64,000 bases of DNA from Symbiodinium kawagutii (lineage: Eukaryota; Sar; Dinophyceae; Suessiales; Symbiodiniaceae), in assembly GCA_009767595.1 (NCBI GenBank), contig VSDK01007030.1, positions 197,795 through 261,794 of the forward strand, written 5' to 3'. Below the pieces are notes generated by a model. That model saw only the letters and a list, made by a program, of their open reading frames with translations. It ran no database searches and had not been told where the DNA came from. This document shows positions 52,852 through 63,079 of the stretch, one piece after another. Positions within the stretch are counted from its first letter, which is position 1; each line of letters begins with the position of its first letter. Both the position numbers and the translations under genes were made by a program.

Positions 52852-52905
52852 ATGCTTGTTGTGCTCCTGGAGTATCGCCTGGCTTTCCTGCATCTCACGC
52901 AGCTC
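52852..52905 (-). CDS. SUN-protein: coiled-coil exon
   Basis: The acceptor GAACTCTCCAG and a GTGATAC donor enclose exactly 54 bp, phase 0. The reading ELREMQESQAILQEHNKH is strongly helical with E/Q/L heptads. The family has a coiled coil between the SUN domain and the membrane helix. Confidence 0.55.
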
Positions 52906-52919
52906 CTGGAGAGTTCATC

Positions 52920-53090
52920 GGATCCAAACAGAGGAGTTGAAGAAATGAAGGAAGGAATTCGTTGGAAAAGAAATGAAGAAAATATATACGGAAATGAAGA
53001 AATTGAAACAATATGAAACAATGAAGAAAACAGGAGAATGAAAGAGAATAAGAGAGAAGAGCTTGTGCAAACAGAAAGGGAGAGTCTCCT
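52920..53090. repeat. GAAATGAAGAAAAT purine-rich intron tract
   Basis: About 150 bp are rich in GAAATGAAGAA words between two exons of the SUN-protein gene. Frames are compositional. Confidence 0.6.
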
Positions 53091-53099
53091 TGTTGATTG

Positions 53100-53213
53100 C
53101 AACCAGCGCAGGAATGGAGGAATCTTTTTTGGCTTTGCGATCTGTCGGAGTTGCTTCTGCAGCCAACGAATCCAGAGTGGCCTGCAGCTTTTCCAGCGAT
53201 GCCAAGCCACCTG
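53100..53213 (-). CDS. SUN-protein: candidate helical exon
   Basis: One minus frame reads GLASLEKLQATLDSLAAEAT and then PTDRKAKKDSSIPALVAINK. The helical heptads fit the region between the SUN domain and the membrane helix. Two other frames on the same strand are open (for example VAWHRWKSCRPLWIRWLQKQ). Confidence 0.38.
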
Positions 53214-53782
53214 GGCCACAAGCAGATATAAGGAATGAAAACACTTGAGTATCTTGGGATATATTAAGTCTTGTTGGGAAGTTGCAAACTTCTGTTGAAA
53301 TGGGTTGGTGTCTTCACTTTCCTGAATGGAATCTCTGTAGAACACTGTGAAAACCTGACTCTACCTGTTCTTCCTTCTACGAATTTCTATGATCCATTCT
53401 GAAATGATATTTGGAAATGATTTTCTCTGTGTGGTGACCACTCTCAGTTGCAGACCGCCACTTGCTTCTGGCGTGCTTACATTGAGCTCCACAAGCATCT
53501 CCTGAGTAGTGCATGGGTGTTGAAAAATCAAACGTGTCGGCAAACAGCTTGGGCCCAACATGTTGCAATGTGTGCATTTTCACACTTTTCTCAGGTTAAA
53601 ATTTCCCAAATCTTCCTTGTGTGTGAGTTTAAACACCTGAAAGAAATCTCTTGGACTTTTGTATCCTAATTTAAGCATCCACTTCTGTCCACTTCAGCAT
53701 CCACTTAAATACTGAAGAATCCACTTGTATCCACTTGTATTGTATCCACTTGTCACATATTTGATCCTTTTGCATCTCACAC

Positions 53783-53944
53783 TGCCTAAGAGGCTCTGAC
53801 AGGGGCGGTTTCGTCTCCACTGGTTGAGTCGTGGTCGGCACCGGCACCGAAGCATTGCTGTCATCTTCGGGCGGGGCCACCGCGGGGCGGTGCAGCACTT
53901 TGCTCCGGAGCCAGGTGGTCGCATCTTTCAGCAGAGCCAATGGC
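53783..53944 (-). CDS. SUN-protein: linker exon after the SUN domain
   Basis: The acceptor CACTGTGAG precedes the exon, and it ends before GTGTGAG (162 bp). The reading is LALLKDATTWLRSKVLHRPA, then a Pro/Thr/Ser-rich linker (ASVPVPTTTQPVETKPPLSE). The linker composition suggests a disordered, possibly glycosylated luminal stretch. Confidence 0.5.
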
Positions 53945-54289
53945 CTCACAGTGAAAAGTCCCAATGAAAAAAAACTCAAAAAAATGTTTTTGAAAATGTT
54001 TTGAAAATGTTTTGGAAAACCATGGAAATTGGCACTATGCCATGCCCCACTCTGTTTCATGTTGCTTTTCATCTTATATGTGGTTCGTCACAGTCATTTT
54101 TAAGCATGATGGCATGATACGTACGGGACATGGCAGACTTGTCACGCATTGGCAATGGAAGGGAACTTGTTTGCGGACAAAAAAATGCAGGACTGTAGGA
54201 GAGGGAAAGAAAACAGAAGAGCAATACCACAGGTGGTCCAACAGCGGAACGCTTCGGACAATCTTCCAGGCTAATTTCGACAAAGTGAC

Positions 54290-54417
54290 AAATCCGTGAG
54301 GCTTTTGGCGGAATCGAACTTCTCTTCCGACTCGGACTCCTTGGAATCCTTCGATCCAGGACTCGGTTGAGACTCGCGGCCCAGGCTGGGAGGCAAAGCA
54401 GCAGCTCTGGCCACCTC
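54290..54417 (-). CDS. SUN-protein: acidic Ser-rich linker exon
   Basis: The acceptor GTGCTGTCAG is followed in phase 0 by EVARAAALPPSLGRESQPSP and then GSKDSKESESEEKFDSAKSL, ending at a GTCACTTTG site. A longer frame on the same strand (TESWIEGFQGVRVGREVRFR) is open, so the frame is not certain. Confidence 0.4.
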
Positions 54418-54588
54418 CTGACAGCACAGGCCTATGACTCTCTATGTGCATATCTGCCGTAACCAAAAAAGCATAAAGATGCATTGAAGATCATTGAAGT
54501 ATCCAATAAAGTGCTTTAAAAGGCACTGAAGACGTTTGACAACTTGTCTAGGTTTTAATGTTTCAATCCTTGTAAACTCAGAAATCAC

Positions 54589-55200
54589 AGCAGCTCTCCC
54601 ATCTCTCCCCGTTGTCCTCGTGCCATCTGGCAATGTCTAACAAGCTGGGATCCACACGTCGGTCTCGACGATCCTCAGCTGTTCGCTCTTTCGCGATGTA
54701 ATTCGTCGCAGTGGCACCGAAGACCTGAAAACGTGTCAAAGCGCAGAACGAATTGTCCTCCATTCGATGATGAGATAAGACTCGGATCTTCAAAAATCTC
54801 ACCCAGCATTCTTCCGCAAGACGTTGGCAACGAGATCCCACGTCAAAGAGCTCGTAATTGGAGGTCGCATTGGTTTCAAGTTCACCAAGCAATCTCCAGG
54901 CTTCAGTGGGATATTGATTGGAACCCAGGATCTGCACATGGCGGTACCCCGATGCGAAAAGCTCCAAAGTCACCAATCCAACGTATTCAACGAAAATGTC
55001 TTCCAGAAGCGAGATGACAAACCATGAACGCGTCTCACAAGGAGACAGCATGTATAAAGATTTGTCTGGTGAAAGCACCGCTTTAGCGTGCAAAAGACCC
55101 TTCGCGTGAGTCACCAAACGAGCTCCAGCGTGCATTGAGGCATAGTCATAGCGCACTCCGTTCTTGAAGTCGTCCGAGTATGGTTGGCTCCTTGACGCGA
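54589..55200 (-). CDS. SUN-domain exon, SUCO/SLP1-type protein
   Basis: After GCGTCAAG the minus strand is open for 204 codons. Conserved SUN landmarks occur in order: YDYASMHAGARLVTHAKGL, YMLSPCETRSWFVISL, VGLVTLELFASGYRHVQILG, YPTEAWRLLGELETN, and VRFLKIRVLSHHRMEDNSFC followed by RFQVFGAT. The first Cys (YMLxPC) and the later F-C pair as in SUN domains of the SUCO/Opt/Slp1 branch. Family members sit in the ER or nuclear envelope with SUN in the lumen, and animal SUCO and yeast Slp1 act in ER protein quality control. A polar extension follows. CAG before GTCTTCGG near 54735 could hide an intron, though the frame is continuous. Confidence 0.82.
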
Positions 55201-55371
55201 GCAAGCGACCCCCCTTCACAGTGTGGTTGCCTCGCCTTGTCTCTGTGCGTGTGCGTGTCTGTGCTTGCATAGAACGCACTGCAATTTTGAATTGCACAGC
55301 AAAGCAAAATTCCTGTCTCATCATTTGAATTACTGTGCATGTGTGCGGCGTTTGTGCATCATTCCCCCCAC

Positions 55372-55570
55372 CTGACAAATCTGCCCTCCTCACTCATAGC
55401 CCGAGCACTGCTGCGGCTGACATTGTCTGCTGATATCAGCCGTGTCTTGTTGCTCGGCACCACCAAGGGCCCTTCAGACACCGCATGACATTGACACACT
55501 CGTCCTTCACCGGGCACCTGACCACCGAAGGTCTCCTCAAAGCGGTAGATCTTCGAAGTTGTGGCTGTCC
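55372..55570 (-). CDS. SUN-protein: exon upstream of the SUN domain
   Basis: The minus strand reads KIYRFEETFGGQVPGEGRVC, then QCHAVSEGPLVVPSNKTRLI and SSARAMSEEGRFVR, ending at a GTGGGG donor. The two close Cys and an N-x-T sequon suit the ER lumen. The start is approximate. Confidence 0.5.
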
Positions 55571-55916
55571 ATAACAAGGAAGACCTATGGAGACCTATGG
55601 AGACCTTTGCCATTTCGATTTTTCGCATAAAGTTTGTACATGAACATTACAAGAACAGCAATTGTACATCTGTCTGTGTGTTTTTCATCGTAGTGTTTCT
55701 TGTTGCTCTTCCAATGTGTTCATTCTCAGTTGCAACAAGCTACTTCCGAATCAAGAATCCGAATGCCAGCCTGCTTCAAACCTACAACAAGACTTCTGGG
55801 CTACGAATTATTTTCTGAGAATCGGCCCTGCCCGGCTCTGTCACTGCTTACATCTGCTTACCACCGAAGTTGATCCGTTCCGTGTTCCGATTTGGTCATT
55901 CCTCGGTCCTCTGTAC

Positions 55917-56034
55917 AGAACACCAAGCCATTTTTCGCCACCAAGGTCTCTGGAGCCCACTGTTGGGCTGGCTGGGCCGACATGTCGCTCGCATTTGCGT
56001 CTTCTTCGCCGATTTTTTCCAAACCAAAGCGAAC
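55917..56034 (-). CDS. SUN-protein: upstream exon
   Basis: The acceptor GTGTCTTCACAG leads in phase 0 into VRFGLEKIGEEDANASDMSA and then QPAQQWAPETLVAKNGLVF. A GTACAG donor fits. It is acidic and polar. Assignment to the SUN gene is by strand and position. Confidence 0.48.
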
Positions 56035-56207
56035 CTGTGAAGACACAGTGACACTACATGTGACACTCAGTAATCACCTGGTAACAAACTGGCAACAAAC
56101 TGCTCCAACTCTTCGCAAGCTCTAAACAGGTGCCCAGTTCCTGCCAGTTCCTGCCTCGCCAAGACAAAGACAAATCTGTCCCTCATCTGCGCAGTGTTGC
56201 CACTCAC

Positions 56208-56266
56208 CAGAACGCGACGGTGGCAACAGCTTTGAAACCATGGCATCACCAAAGCGACGCCAAATC
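56208..56266 (-). CDS. SUN-protein: candidate upstream exon
   Basis: The acceptor TTGCCGCCAG and a perfect GTGAGT donor enclose 59 bp. Two frames fit: IWRRFGDAMVSKLLPPSRS or FGVALVMPWFQSCCHRRVL. Phase with neighbours cannot be settled by eye. Confidence 0.35.
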
Positions 56267-56321
56267 CTGGCGGCAATGGAACACAAGGCTTTCGTCCTTT
56301 GCGAAGAAATGTACGGTACAG

Positions 56322-56352
56322 TCTTGAAACATCTTGAAACATCTTGAAACAT
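56322..56352. repeat. CATCTTGAAA tandem triplet
   Basis: Three 10-11-bp copies of catcttgaaa. The same word occurs at the very start of the window (about 20-28). Confidence 0.7.
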
Positions 56353-56399
56353 GTTTTTCTCTCCGGAAAAGCGGATCAGAAGTTCGGCCTGGATAGATA

Positions 56400-57400
56400 T
56401 GCTCCAGAATCGCTGTCACAACTGAAAAAGGGCTGAGATCTTCGGCAGCAGCTTTTCTCCGGGCAGCTCCTCAAAGCTGTCAGACTGGAGATGGCTTTCA
56501 GAGTGCGAATTCAATGCCAACATATCAGCCTACCGGGTCCATTTCAAGTCCGGTTCCATAAATCAGCATCAGTCTACAAGTTTAGTCCGTTCGGTCAATA
56601 GTCCGCAATTGTAAGCTATCTGTCTCAAACTATTGCGCTGATAGAATATCCAAAACCACAAGTGAAATACATGCGCAAGTAATCTTAGTTTGAATTCACT
56701 TACTATGTCAAGGTTTGAATTTGAGTCAGCTCATTTCTCCGTGCGCTGCTCCAATGACGAGTCGTCTGCAATTACCGAATCTCGGAGAAATCTAAAGCCA
56801 ATCTCGTTTGTGGTGAGATTGTAGTTTTGAAACTTGTGGTGAGATTGGAATGTTTGCACTTCGGAACCGTTTGCACATGGCAGTGGTTGGAAAGTCTCGA
56901 ATCTTTCGCATTATGAGGGAGGCAAATCCAAAATCAATACAAGTAGTACCCAGGCGAACCCTGGGCGGAAGTTTCCACGAGGGTGGCGACTATTCAAGAA
57001 GTACAAGCGCCGACTCTTCCCCGAACCACCTCCGTTATGCAGGAAAAAATGGGTCGGGTGCACCAGGTCACTTGATATCAGTTGTCTCATGTGGTATCTT
57101 GTTTCCAAGTTAGAAGCTCCTTTGAAACTATGAAGTAAACATAGTTGTAAACAGGTTTTCATAATCTTTCATAATCTTTCACAAACATTCATAAACAACT
57201 TCTTTTTCAACTTGTTTTTCAACTTCTTTCTGAAACTTCGGCGGGTTCTCCTTGCAGGTGGTGCTGGTCGTGGCAACTTCACAGCTGCTTTGGCCTGTCG
57301 TTCCACGAGATCTTCGTAGCACTTGGGCCGTCGCCGCAACGGGAAGAGGGGCCACCGACACGACGAAGGAACCGGTCCTTAGTCCAAAGGCCAAAGGATT
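56400..57400 (-). other. Candidate upstream exons of the SUN-protein gene
   Basis: At about 56515-56425 the minus strand reads SFEELPGEKLLPKISALFQ. At about 57090-56935 it reads HFFLHNGGGSGKSRRLYFLN. At about 57380-57215 it reads LRTGSFVVSVAPLPVAATAQ and then KENPPKFQKE. Each is open and protein-like, without a recognised motif. They lie between the signal-peptide exon and the SUN domain. Confidence 0.25.
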
Positions 57401-57509
57401 ACGAAGTCATCTCTTAGATTAAGTTTATTAAGTTTTAATTTGTTTTCTCTTTTGAAAAAAAAAGATTCATCTTTCTCCTTTTCACAGAGATTCTACAAAG
57501 ATTTCAGGA

Positions 57510-58030
57510 ATCTTTTCACATCTTTTCACATTTGCCATGAGGATGTGGAACATTGATCCATTGCGATGTTCCAAGCTGCTCTCGTCCTCTTCTGGAGGCA
57601 GCTCCAGTGGCTCGTCTGGGCGCCAGCGAAATCTCCGGCGCAACGGTAAGCTGGTGGACTCGGCAAAGGCAACTCAAAACCCAAGCCCTTTCGATTCCAA
57701 CTTTCCCAAGGCTTTTCCCAAAGCTTCCCACTTAAAACACATACTCCCACCACATCACTGCCACTTTCAGATCATCACAGTCATCACTCTTCAAAACAAT
57801 GCTAGGAAGGTGCCTGGTCACCTGACAGCCCGTTTTCCAATGTCGAGTCACTTCATGGCTCAATTCATTTGGTATTGCTGCGCCATGCTCTCTCGATCTC
57901 GACGTGCTGAAAAAACAATGATCTACCTTTGGATCTCGGCATTGCCAGCGCCCACAAACCTGGGGATAGCTGGACAAATTGAAGCGCTCCGAGAATGGAA
58001 ACTGTGCTGCCCCGCCTGCAAGTAGTCTGA
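57510..58030. other. Open on both strands, undecided
   Basis: Minus frames (VAPEISLAPRRATGAASRRG; GALQFVQLSPGLWALAMPRS; DHCFFSTSRSREHGAAIPNE) and a plus frame from 57537 (MRMWNIDPLRCSKLLSSSSG) overlap. None has a motif. Confidence 0.18.
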
Positions 58031-58449
58031 GGGCAACAGCACCTGAACAGAAGTAGTTTGACTTTGCAAAAACGTCGGAGCACTGGAATTGTCAATCTTA
58101 GACTTCGCCTGATGTTACTGTTTAATCACAACACGATCGAAAATGTGTCAGCATCCCAGCGCATCAAAAGTAAATACGTACAGCAAAGTAAATGCCATCT
58201 GCATCAACGAGAGTCTCTCTCTGTCAAACAATTTTCATTTGCCGGCTGTATATGCAGTCATTTCGAGCAAAACTCTTGAGCAGTCTCGAACTATCGTTCT
58301 GAGGATGGCATTTGTTGCTGTTTGGAGCTAGAGCCCTTCCATGCATGCAGCCTTCTACTGTTTCTGGCGGGTGATCAGTTCAACCTTCTTAGCTTGCATT
58401 TTAGCAGTGCAACCTCAACCAAAGCTGTCTCCTTGTGTTGGCAGGTTCT

Positions 58450-58600
58450 CATGAACATTGTGTTTGCAACATTTTGGAGAGGATCTCTGTAAGCTTCTGC
58501 GCCTGGTCATCTTCGAAAGGTTTCATGTCCATTAGCGCAATTTTTGTTCTACCATCCTCCACCTTTTCTTCTTCATTTTCTCCTTTGCGGTTTATTTTGT
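58450..58600 (-). CDS. Candidate exon (GRTKIALMDMKPFEDDQAQK)
   Basis: The minus strand reads ENEEEKVEDGRTKIALMDMK and then PFEDDQAQKLTEILSKMLQ, with a stop soon after. It is acidic and helical, preceded upstream by a Gln/Asn-rich low-complexity stretch. It is possibly in the SUN gene. Confidence 0.33.
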
Positions 58601-59104
58601 TCCTTTGTTGTTGCTGAGTTTGTTGTTTGTTGTGGTTGCAGGTCTGGTCGTGGCCATGTTTCTTATTGTTGGTAATAGGAGGTGACAATTGACAATGATG
58701 ACTCGATGACTGTTTCTGACCAGAAAGTCCTTGGAAAGAAGTTGTGATGTGACAATCAAATTGCTTTCCCGGCAAGTAGGTTGTGATGCCTTGATGAAAA
58801 AGGGGAGCCATTCGTTTGGCTGGGTGGTTCCTCCAATGGTCGTCTTCTGATTTTAGCTCCAGCTTTTGTTTATGTGTTGTCTGAATCCTCTCATTTGCAT
58901 AGTATGATTGAATGATACATTGAACGTTCTTATGCAATTCGTTCTTTTCATCATACTGAACTCATTCTCACAATTTAAACTCTGCACGTCTTTTCCCATT
59001 GTCTTTTCTCATTTTCGAGAAGCAAGTCATGCCGATCATTCTTTTCTCAGTTTCCCCTTTTTTCCATGCAATCTTATGTTTTCGAGGTCATATGTATCTA
59101 ATTA

Positions 59105-59295
59105 CGCCATGTGAATCCTCAGATTACAGAAATCTTCGCAGCTTCGTTTCGTTTTTGCTGCCCCGACCTCAGAGCAATTGATGTCGCCGCTGACCGCAGC
59201 ATCGCCCAGGTGGCACAGCGCCCACAGGGCACCGGGGCGCCGCGTGCGTTCCGCAGGTGCCGAAGTCGTAGAATTTGGATCCGAGGTCTGAGAAA
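59105..59295 (-). CDS. Candidate exon, unknown
   Basis: The minus strand reads SDPNSTTSAPAERTRRPGAL and then LGDAAVSGDINCSEVGAAKT. The polar Thr/Ala/Arg composition is plausible for a luminal linker. Other frames are open. Confidence 0.25.
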
Positions 59296-59649
59296 ACAAG
59301 GACGGAAAAACATGTTTTTATGTAAGTTGATCATTGAATCTGTTTTTACTAAGTGTAAGTTGATCATTGAATCTAATAGTAGACAAATTTAAACATGTTT
59401 GATAAATAACAAGTCTATTCAATAGGAGACAAAATCATAATTTCACTGCATCTTTGTTTACTGTGTGAGTTGACAAATGTTTATTATGCAACTTAGTTAC
59501 ACAAGTTTTACTGTTATTGTCTATAGTGTTACACATGTTTTCTTCCCTACTGCAATCAGATATGACAATGCCTAAATATTGGTACAACTTGTCATGCATG
59601 TTACAATGCTTACTCATGCTAGATATATCTAGATATGCTTTGCACATCT

Positions 59650-59935
59650 GGACACGATGGATAGCATTCGTTGTTGTGAAGGGTGATCCTCTACTAGGAC
59701 TTCATAATTAGCTTTTGCAAGTTTCGTCAGATATTCACTGTCAGAAGCTGGTGTCCCAAAAGTCATAGGTTCATGGTTGAACGACTCGGGAATGGGCACG
59801 TTGACCATGAAATTACAAAAGTAAATGATGCATTTCTCAAAATTCAGCAAACTCCTTGCCTCTCGCGCATCACTCAGGTTTGAGGCAGTCTCATTGCGGA
59901 TCCTGAAGGAAACGGATGAAAATGGTACGAGTACT
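59650..59935 (-). CDS. Candidate SUN-protein N-terminal-region exon(s)
   Basis: After GTTTCCTTCAG the minus strand is open with IRNETASNLSDAREARSLLN, then FEKCIIYFCNFMVNVPIPES and HEPMTFGTPASDSEYLTKLA. An intron may divide it at ATG before GTCAACG. It follows the signal-peptide exons directly and looks clearly coding, but its role is unknown. Confidence 0.42.
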
Positions 59936-60049
59936 TCCAGGAGTGTAGACCTGCATGGACCTGAAACTTCAATACAAAATGTATCAAAATGTCCCCACGT
60001 CATAGGAACTTAATTTTACTCAAACACAAGACATGCACAACATTTATGA

Positions 60050-60188
60050 CACTCTGGGAAACTGGGTGGAGTCGAGTGGGTCCATCTGAAAAAGCTCCCT
60101 CATGTTCATCTCCGCACCTTGCAGTCTCGCTGACTGATTCGGCCCTCGGTTTCATGGCCGGGATGAAGCAACTGGACGCAACTGGTGT
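60050..60188 (-). CDS. SUN-protein: candidate second exon
   Basis: The acceptor TTGCCTTCCAG leads in phase 0 into TPVASSCFIPAMKPRAESVS and then ETARCGDEHEGAFSDGPTRL. It joins in phase to the signal-peptide exon. The donor is not fixed. Confidence 0.42.
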
Positions 60189-60347
60189 CTGGAAGGCAAT
60201 AGCTGAGACCATGCGACAAGAAAAATGATCGAAAGAGTTGAAAGCGCAAAAGCAAAGTCGTTGAAGTGATTCTTTTTTATTGTTTCCTAAAAGCATCAGG
60301 TCAATTGCAAGACCAGGTAGTTTAGATGTTCGTTCGGTGCTTATCAC

Positions 60348-60422
60348 ATGCTGATGTCCAAAATCAAGTGACCCATCTGCAGCTGCAATCAAAGGCAGCA
60401 ACGGGAGCAGCAAACTGAACAT
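60348..60422 (-). CDS. First exon with signal peptide, probable start of the SUN-protein gene
   Basis: ATG at 60422 opens 25 codons: MFSLLLPLLPLIAAADGSLD and then FGHQH, ending at a GTGATAAG donor. It is a compact signal peptide with probable cleavage after A-A-A or A-A-D. A signal peptide is expected for a luminal SUN protein of SUCO type. The link to the SUN exon 5 kb away is inferred from strand and order; a separate secreted protein is the alternative. Confidence 0.5.
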
Positions 60423-60429
60423 GGCGGCT

Positions 60430-61160
60430 TCATCATGAGCGCTTCAGCTTGGGAGGGTATGCGTATGTTTGAAAGGATAATGATTTCTTTCAAAAGGATT
60501 CCTTTGCAAAGATTGGTTGGCATGTCAAACCCAAGTAGGTCATAGTAGGTCCAAGTATTTCTGATTTTGAGTCGACCTCAATATGGCCAAATGAAAGCTG
60601 AATGCCTAGCCCTCAACCATGTTGTCAATGTCTATGAATCAGCTGCGGAAAAGTCCAAAGGGCTACGCCAACTGCTTCGAGTGGCCCATTAAGTCGGTCG
60701 AGTATGAGGAAAAGCTGGCGGGAAATTGGGGAGCTTGGACAGCTCTTCCAAAATCAATGAGACAATGATTAATTCCCTACATCAGTTAACTGTTTTCGAA
60801 TTGGCTCCCTGTAACACCTTGTTGCTGGTGGCGTTTACCTTTTGAACCATGAAGAATCATGGAAGGACATTCCAATCCCAAAGCAAGAGGACTTAAGGAT
60901 AAAAGCAAGCCAGTGGTTGAGTAGAACACAAAAACGAAAATTACTGCACCTCGGTTAACCACCAGAAATGAAGTTGTAGATTGGAAATGGAACAAAGAAT
61001 TGTGGAGAATTCGAACACACTCAATTTTCGATCAATAACACGATGGTTTCAGAATGTATGAGTTTTTACATACAGTAATCAAATTCAACAAACAAAACTT
61101 GGCGAGTTCCGACACACCAAGGTCGCACTTGAAATTTCACGCTTACATCATTTTTTGGAG
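60430..61160. other. Spacer upstream of the signal-peptide exon
   Basis: No frame or repeat of note. It probably contains the promoter or trans-splice acceptor region of the SUN-protein gene, but no element could be recognised. Confidence 0.35.
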
Positions 61161-61249
61161 GTTCTCTTCCTCACCTCATCCAACCCTCCAGTGGTGCCTT
61201 GTCTGTTCCTGGGCTACAGCTGCTAGCACTCGCTGAGGACCAGCGTTTC

Positions 61250-61530
61250 CTGTGGTGTGTCTGGAAAGTCCATCGGATTAGAAACATGTCAAAACATTCC
61301 ATCACACATTGCATGTTTCGGAAACCAGTGTGAACATTGCACTTCTCGCAGGATAATGTTGAGGAAACGAAATGATGCATTGGGTCCCGAAGGTCTTGGA
61401 CGTGCTCATGAAGGATCCGATCGAGTGCTACACCACCATCCAACCCTTCCGACCCGAAAGCCTCAATGCATCGCATCACGATGCCCCATGCAGTGGCCTT
61501 CTGTTGCGTTGCCTCCTCCTGCACACAGAT
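61250..61530. other. Exon-like on both strands
   Basis: After the acceptor GTGTGCAG the minus strand reads EEATQQKATAWGIVMRCIEA and then VALDRILHEHVQDLRDPM. The plus strand reads MHWVPKVLDVLMKDPIECYT. Both are plausible and I could not choose. Confidence 0.22.
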
Positions 61531-61814
61531 GCGATCAGCAAAAACAATTCAACTCTGAGAGAATTCTGCACCGCAATGCACTTTTAATGCACCCTACTTG
61601 GCTCAAACGAGCAACCTGAGGCTCTGAGTCGACATCCCAGGTGAAGGAGATCCTCTCCAAACTCTGATGGCATTGACAGAAGCTCAGGCCCATTGATCAT
61701 TTGTTCCCTCACAAATGTAAGAAACGCCAAACTATGCCACCATTCAATTGTTGTTCGCAGCGCTTCACAACTTCTCGATCGATTCTAAGGTCTAGCAAAA
61801 GAATTTGAATGCAT

Positions 61815-61990
61815 TAGCTCAACAATTGAATAAAGTCGTTGAAAGTTGGGAGGTATTTGTTCAAGCATTTCTGAGCCAATAAGAAGGTGCCAAAGTCAGC
61901 GTAAAACAATGAAACTGGGACAATTGCGCTTCCTACGAGTACATCCTTCAGTTTGTTTCCTGGGTTTGCGGCATTGTCAAGCCTTTTGTT
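61815..61990 (-). CDS. Candidate exon of a probable membrane protein
   Basis: The minus strand is open with GCNKRLDNAANPGNKLKDVL, then VGSAIVPVSLFYADFGTFLL and AQKCLNKYLPTFNDF. The hydrophobic middle could be a membrane helix. Possibly in one gene with the 62290 exon. Confidence 0.35.
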
Positions 61991-62099
61991 ACATCCGAGC
62001 ATCAACAGGTTTTATAACCTAGAAACATTCCAACAACAAGCATTCCACATTGTGTCCTCCTGCAGACTGAACAAAACTTTGTATACGTATAGTAATCCA

Positions 62100-62290
62100 C
62101 ACCAAATCTCCAAAGCAACCATCACAACAATCACATATCTTCCAAAACACCAAGAAGGCAAAGAGCCAGAATGAGAAAATAGAAATCACCCATCCAGAGA
62201 TAAACACTGCGTCTTCAGAAGGAAAGTAGACACTCAAAAAGCATGGAGCACCCTGAAGCACATTGAAGCTCATCGAAGCACTGCCAAAAA
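62100..62290 (-). CDS. Candidate exon with membrane helix
   Basis: The minus strand is open with FNVLQGAPCFLSVYFPSEDA and then a helix (WVISIFSFWLFAFLVFWKIC) followed by CDCCDGC. GTGATTTC inside the helix could instead be a donor, making the helix intronic. Confidence 0.3.
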
Positions 62291-62549
62291 GCACAGCTAC
62301 GCAAACTGACTTCTAAAAGAGATGAAAACTTTGACAGCTAAGCACAGGTCTACTTCTTTCTGAAAACCGTGACAGTAATGCAGCCAAGCCCTGGTCCTTG
62401 GCCCATCTACGGCGCTGCTACTTTTCTACCTGCAGAAAACTCCACTGCTCACGAGTAGAATGTCACGAGTTATATGTCCTTACCATGCAGCATTTTGAGT
62501 CTCCTCGAACTCGTTCAACAGCTTACTTACCATCTTTAACTTCGACTGC

Positions 62550-62650
62550 CTTTGGAATCAACTTATTCATTCAACTCCCATGTTCCGCCTGCACCAGGGC
62601 ATCCAACTTTGCCAAGACCTGCTTCAACGGCAACTGTCCAGGTCCTCCAA
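62550..62650 (-). CDS. Candidate helical exon
   Basis: The minus strand reads GPGQLPLKQVLAKLDALVQA followed by EHGS. It is short and helical. It may belong to the same unknown gene. Confidence 0.22.
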
Positions 62651-62689
62651 TCTCCTTCTCGCTGCTCACATACCTGTGAACAAGGAGAC

Positions 62690-62812
62690 AACTTCTACAA
62701 CTTCTTCAACTTCTCCAATTTCTCCTTCTTCTCCTTCTTCTCATTCTTCTCCTTCTTCTCCTTCTTCTCATTCTTCTCACTCTTCTCATTCTTCTCATTC
62801 TTACCATTCTGC
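62690..62812. repeat. (TTCTCC/TTCTCA)n hexamer repeat
   Basis: Ttcttctcc and ttcttctca hexamer/nonamer units run over about 120 bp. Phe/Ser-rich frames here are compositional. Confidence 0.92.
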
Positions 62813-63079
62813 TTTCCTCATTGCTTTTTCTCCTTAAAATATGTCTCCCAATGTATGTAAGTGTGAAAAAATGTCAGATCAAGAAAGAGAGAGTTGACTG
62901 ACATCAGGACAGACTCTATGCACCAATCCTTCCTTCTCTTTTCCTTTCGCAGTGGATTGGTGCCAGTTTGTCCTGGTTCCCTTGTGTCTGGGTTTCGAAC
63001 ACCTGCCTTGCAGGTTTTATGTTCCAAAAGTTTTGGTATCCCGCCTGACCTAATGTGTGTGCCAGGTCGAGATTCCCAC

